64,000 bases of DNA from Pseudanabaena sp. UWO311 (GTDB lineage: Bacteria; Cyanobacteriota; Cyanobacteriia; Pseudanabaenales; Pseudanabaenaceae): assembly GCF_006937785.1 (NCBI RefSeq), contig NZ_SJEE01000004.1, positions 204,336-268,335 on the forward strand, read 5' to 3'. The notes beneath the pieces are model-generated. The model was given only the letters and a program-made list of their open reading frames with translations. It made no database searches and had not been told where the DNA came from. The translations under genes were made by a program, and so were the position numbers. Shown in pieces: positions 62,727 to 64,000 of the stretch. Within the stretch, counting starts at the first letter, position 1. Every line of letters begins with the position of its first letter.

Positions 62727-63881
62727 ATGAGTAACTGTCTTTGTCTTGCTTGCGATCGCGCAAACTCAATAACAACCAAATTCTGTACTCAATGCGGCGC
62801 TAAGTTACAAATTCAAGACCGATATCGCGCTTTGAAGGTAATCGGACAGGGGGGATTTGGTAAGACTTTCTTGGCTCAGGATGAGTCGAAGCCATCACAG
62901 CCGCGTTGTGTGATTAAGCAATTTGCTTTTGAAACGATCAATCCTAATGCGAGTCAAGGGACTTTGGATGTCGCCATCAGGTTGTTTGAGCAGGAGGCAA
63001 AGCGGCTAGATGATTTGGGTAAGCATCCGCAAATTCCTGAACTTCTATCTTTTACAATTCATGAGGGTAAGCAGTACCTCATCCAAGAGTTTATCGATGG
63101 TGAGACTTTAGAACAGGAACTGGCGCGAGTTGGTGCTTTTAGTGAGCAGCAGGTGAGAGATGTGTTGGTGGAGGTGCTGCAAATATTAGAGTTTGTGCAT
63201 AGCAAGTCGGTAATCCATCGCGATATTTCGCCAGACAATATCATTCGGCGGCGCAGTGATCAAAAGTTGGTGCTGGTAGATTTTGGGGCGGCAAAGCACG
63301 CAACGGCGACGTTATTGGCAAAGACGGGGACAGGCATCGGGAAGCCGAGTTATGGCGCTCCTGAGCAAATGTTGGGTAAGTCGGTGTTTCAGAGCGATTT
63401 GTTTGGGTTGGGTGTGACTTGTTTGCATTTGCTCAAGAATGTGGAACCGTTTACGCTCTACGATGTTTTGGAGAATGAATATCAATGGCGACAGTTTTTG
63501 AATGGGAAAGTAGTTAGCGATGAGTTTGGGAAGTTGTTAGATCAGATGACTGCTTACAGGGTAAAGGAAAGACCTGAATCAATTAGAGGGATTTTGCAGT
63601 ATTTGGGGATTGATCAACAATCATTAAATTCTGTTAATAATTCTGATATTAATAGCTTTAAAAGGGAAGGTTTATCGCAATATCTTGTATCCATCCCTTC
63701 TGTTGTAACAAATAAACAAACAATAAAAACAGCTTCTTCTAATAATTCTATTTCAAATCAGAATGTGGCTAAGCATCCAGTTGAGCTGATATCTGCTAAG
63801 GGGATTGACTATCAAGAGCTAGAAAAATTTTTGAAGGCAAAGAAATGGTGTGAAGCGGATGAACTAACTACTAAGGAATGA
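62727..63881 (+). CDS. Ser/Thr protein kinase with N-terminal zinc ribbon and truncated GUN4 domain
   Basis: 384 aa. A zinc ribbon (CLACDRANSITTKFCTQCG) leads into a kinase: glycine loop IGQGGFGKTF, Lys in RCVIKQF, catalytic loop VIHRDISPDNI, DFGAAK and GTGIGKPSYGAPEQ. The last residues GIDYQELEKFLKAKKWCEAD are the start of a GUN4-like domain, which normally continues for more than 100 residues. Here the frame ends right after TTKE. This kinase-GUN4 fusion is frequent in cyanobacteria, so the end is probably lost through an insertion or mutation. Confidence 0.85.
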   Translation: MSNCLCLACDRANSITTKFCTQCGAKLQIQDRYRALKVIGQGGFGKTFLAQDESKPSQPRCVIKQFAFETINPNASQGTLDVAIRLFEQEAKRLDDLGKHPQIPELLSFTIHEGKQYLIQEFIDGETLEQELARVGAFSEQQVRDVLVEVLQILEFVHSKSVIHRDISPDNIIRRRSDQKLVLVDFGAAKHATATLLAKTGTGIGKPSYGAPEQMLGKSVFQSDLFGLGVTCLHLLKNVEPFTLYDVLENEYQWRQFLNGKVVSDEFGKLLDQMTAYRVKERPESIRGILQYLGIDQQSLNSVNNSDINSFKREGLSQYLVSIPSVVTNKQTIKTASSNNSISNQNVAKHPVELISAKGIDYQELEKFLKAKKWCEADELTTKE

Positions 63882-63940
63882 AAAACAAATAACTTGTGCA
63901 AATTAGGATAATCTCAGATAAAGAAAGAAAAGGAATAATT

Positions 63941-64000
63941 TTGGGTTATTACAGCGAAGAACTTGAGACGGAGATGTTGAAATTTTACGGTTCACTGCGC
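63941..64000 (+). CDS. Start of a probable IS transposase gene (3' partial at window end)
   Basis: From TTG 63941 (AGGAAT upstream) the frame reads MGYYSEELETEMLKFYGSLR through the last base. The KFYGSLR ending resembles the start of transposases related to ISAzo13-type elements. Its position right after the broken GUN4 domain suggests an IS insertion. An ATG at 63974 is an alternative start. Too short to be certain. Confidence 0.4.
   Translation, partial: MGYYSEELETEMLKFYGSLR

Overview
The window is a piece of a cyanobacterial chromosome. Direct evidence is the set of photosynthesis genes (psbV cytochrome c550, petE plastocyanin, ycf48, rubredoxin rubA, a high-light-inducible protein) and the very frequent HIP1 octamer GCGATCGC in most genes. 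The moderate-to-low GC content, the many perfect intergenic hairpins and the gene complement fit a Pseudanabaena-like filamentous lineage. That lineage call is an inference, not something proven here.

Layout. 0-2.5 kb: a truncated GST, a small ABM-like protein and secreted/TPR proteins. 2.5-6.9 kb: a signalling operon with a PATAN/DUF4388 protein, an MglA-like small GTPase, and a tandemly duplicated pair of a Roadblock/LC7 protein and a 158-aa partner. 7.1-11.8 kb: a MerR-pentapeptide fusion, then two biuret/ureide-type cysteine hydrolases, a cupin and a nucleoside-type ABC ATPase in one operon. 12.5-16.3 kb: a defence island with an EACC1-like protein, a RelBE-type toxin-antitoxin pair, and a CHAT-TPR gene broken by a complete long prokaryotic Argonaute (pAgo) gene with all four catalytic residues. 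16.9-25.6 kb: housekeeping genes (carbonic anhydrase, 5'-nucleotidase, dapL, a glycosyltransferase, a thioredoxin-like protein, topA). 25.6-33.0 kb: a same-strand cluster with a vWA protein, an RHH protein, a nicotinamidase-like hydrolase, a PD-(D/E)XK-like protein, a kinase with zinc ribbon, an ADP-ribosylglycohydrolase and PP2C. It faces a divergent NrtR-type Nudix regulator, with two 7-7-7 palindromes in the shared promoter region. I read this as an NAD/ADP-ribose-linked TerY-P-like signalling system.

33-47.4 kb: mostly core genes (bolA, plsC, pyk, ycf48, rubA, formamidase, a MoxR-DUF58-transglutaminase operon, an HLIP) plus a DEDD-nuclease-like orphan and a DUF4365 gene pair. 47.8-54 kb: a TPR protein, a large hybrid histidine kinase and sodB. 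54-57.3 kb: an AT-rich accessory stretch (HDAC-like deacetylase, HEPN/ApeA-like protein, HicAB) lying at the 3' end of an oligopeptide ABC permease gene. A decayed copy of that gene end lies on the far side of hicAB. 57.3-64 kb: the permease, hisA, a C39-like peptidase with repeats, psbV, petE, and a kinase whose GUN4 domain is cut short near what looks like the start of a transposase gene.

Two families of dispersed palindromes run through the intergenic space. One is short perfect hairpins, often GGCGGCGC-loop-GCGCCGCC cores in CCCAAA..TTTGGG arms. The other is a roughly 100-bp element with conserved ends and a covarying central stem. Their arms differ at every locus yet stay complementary.
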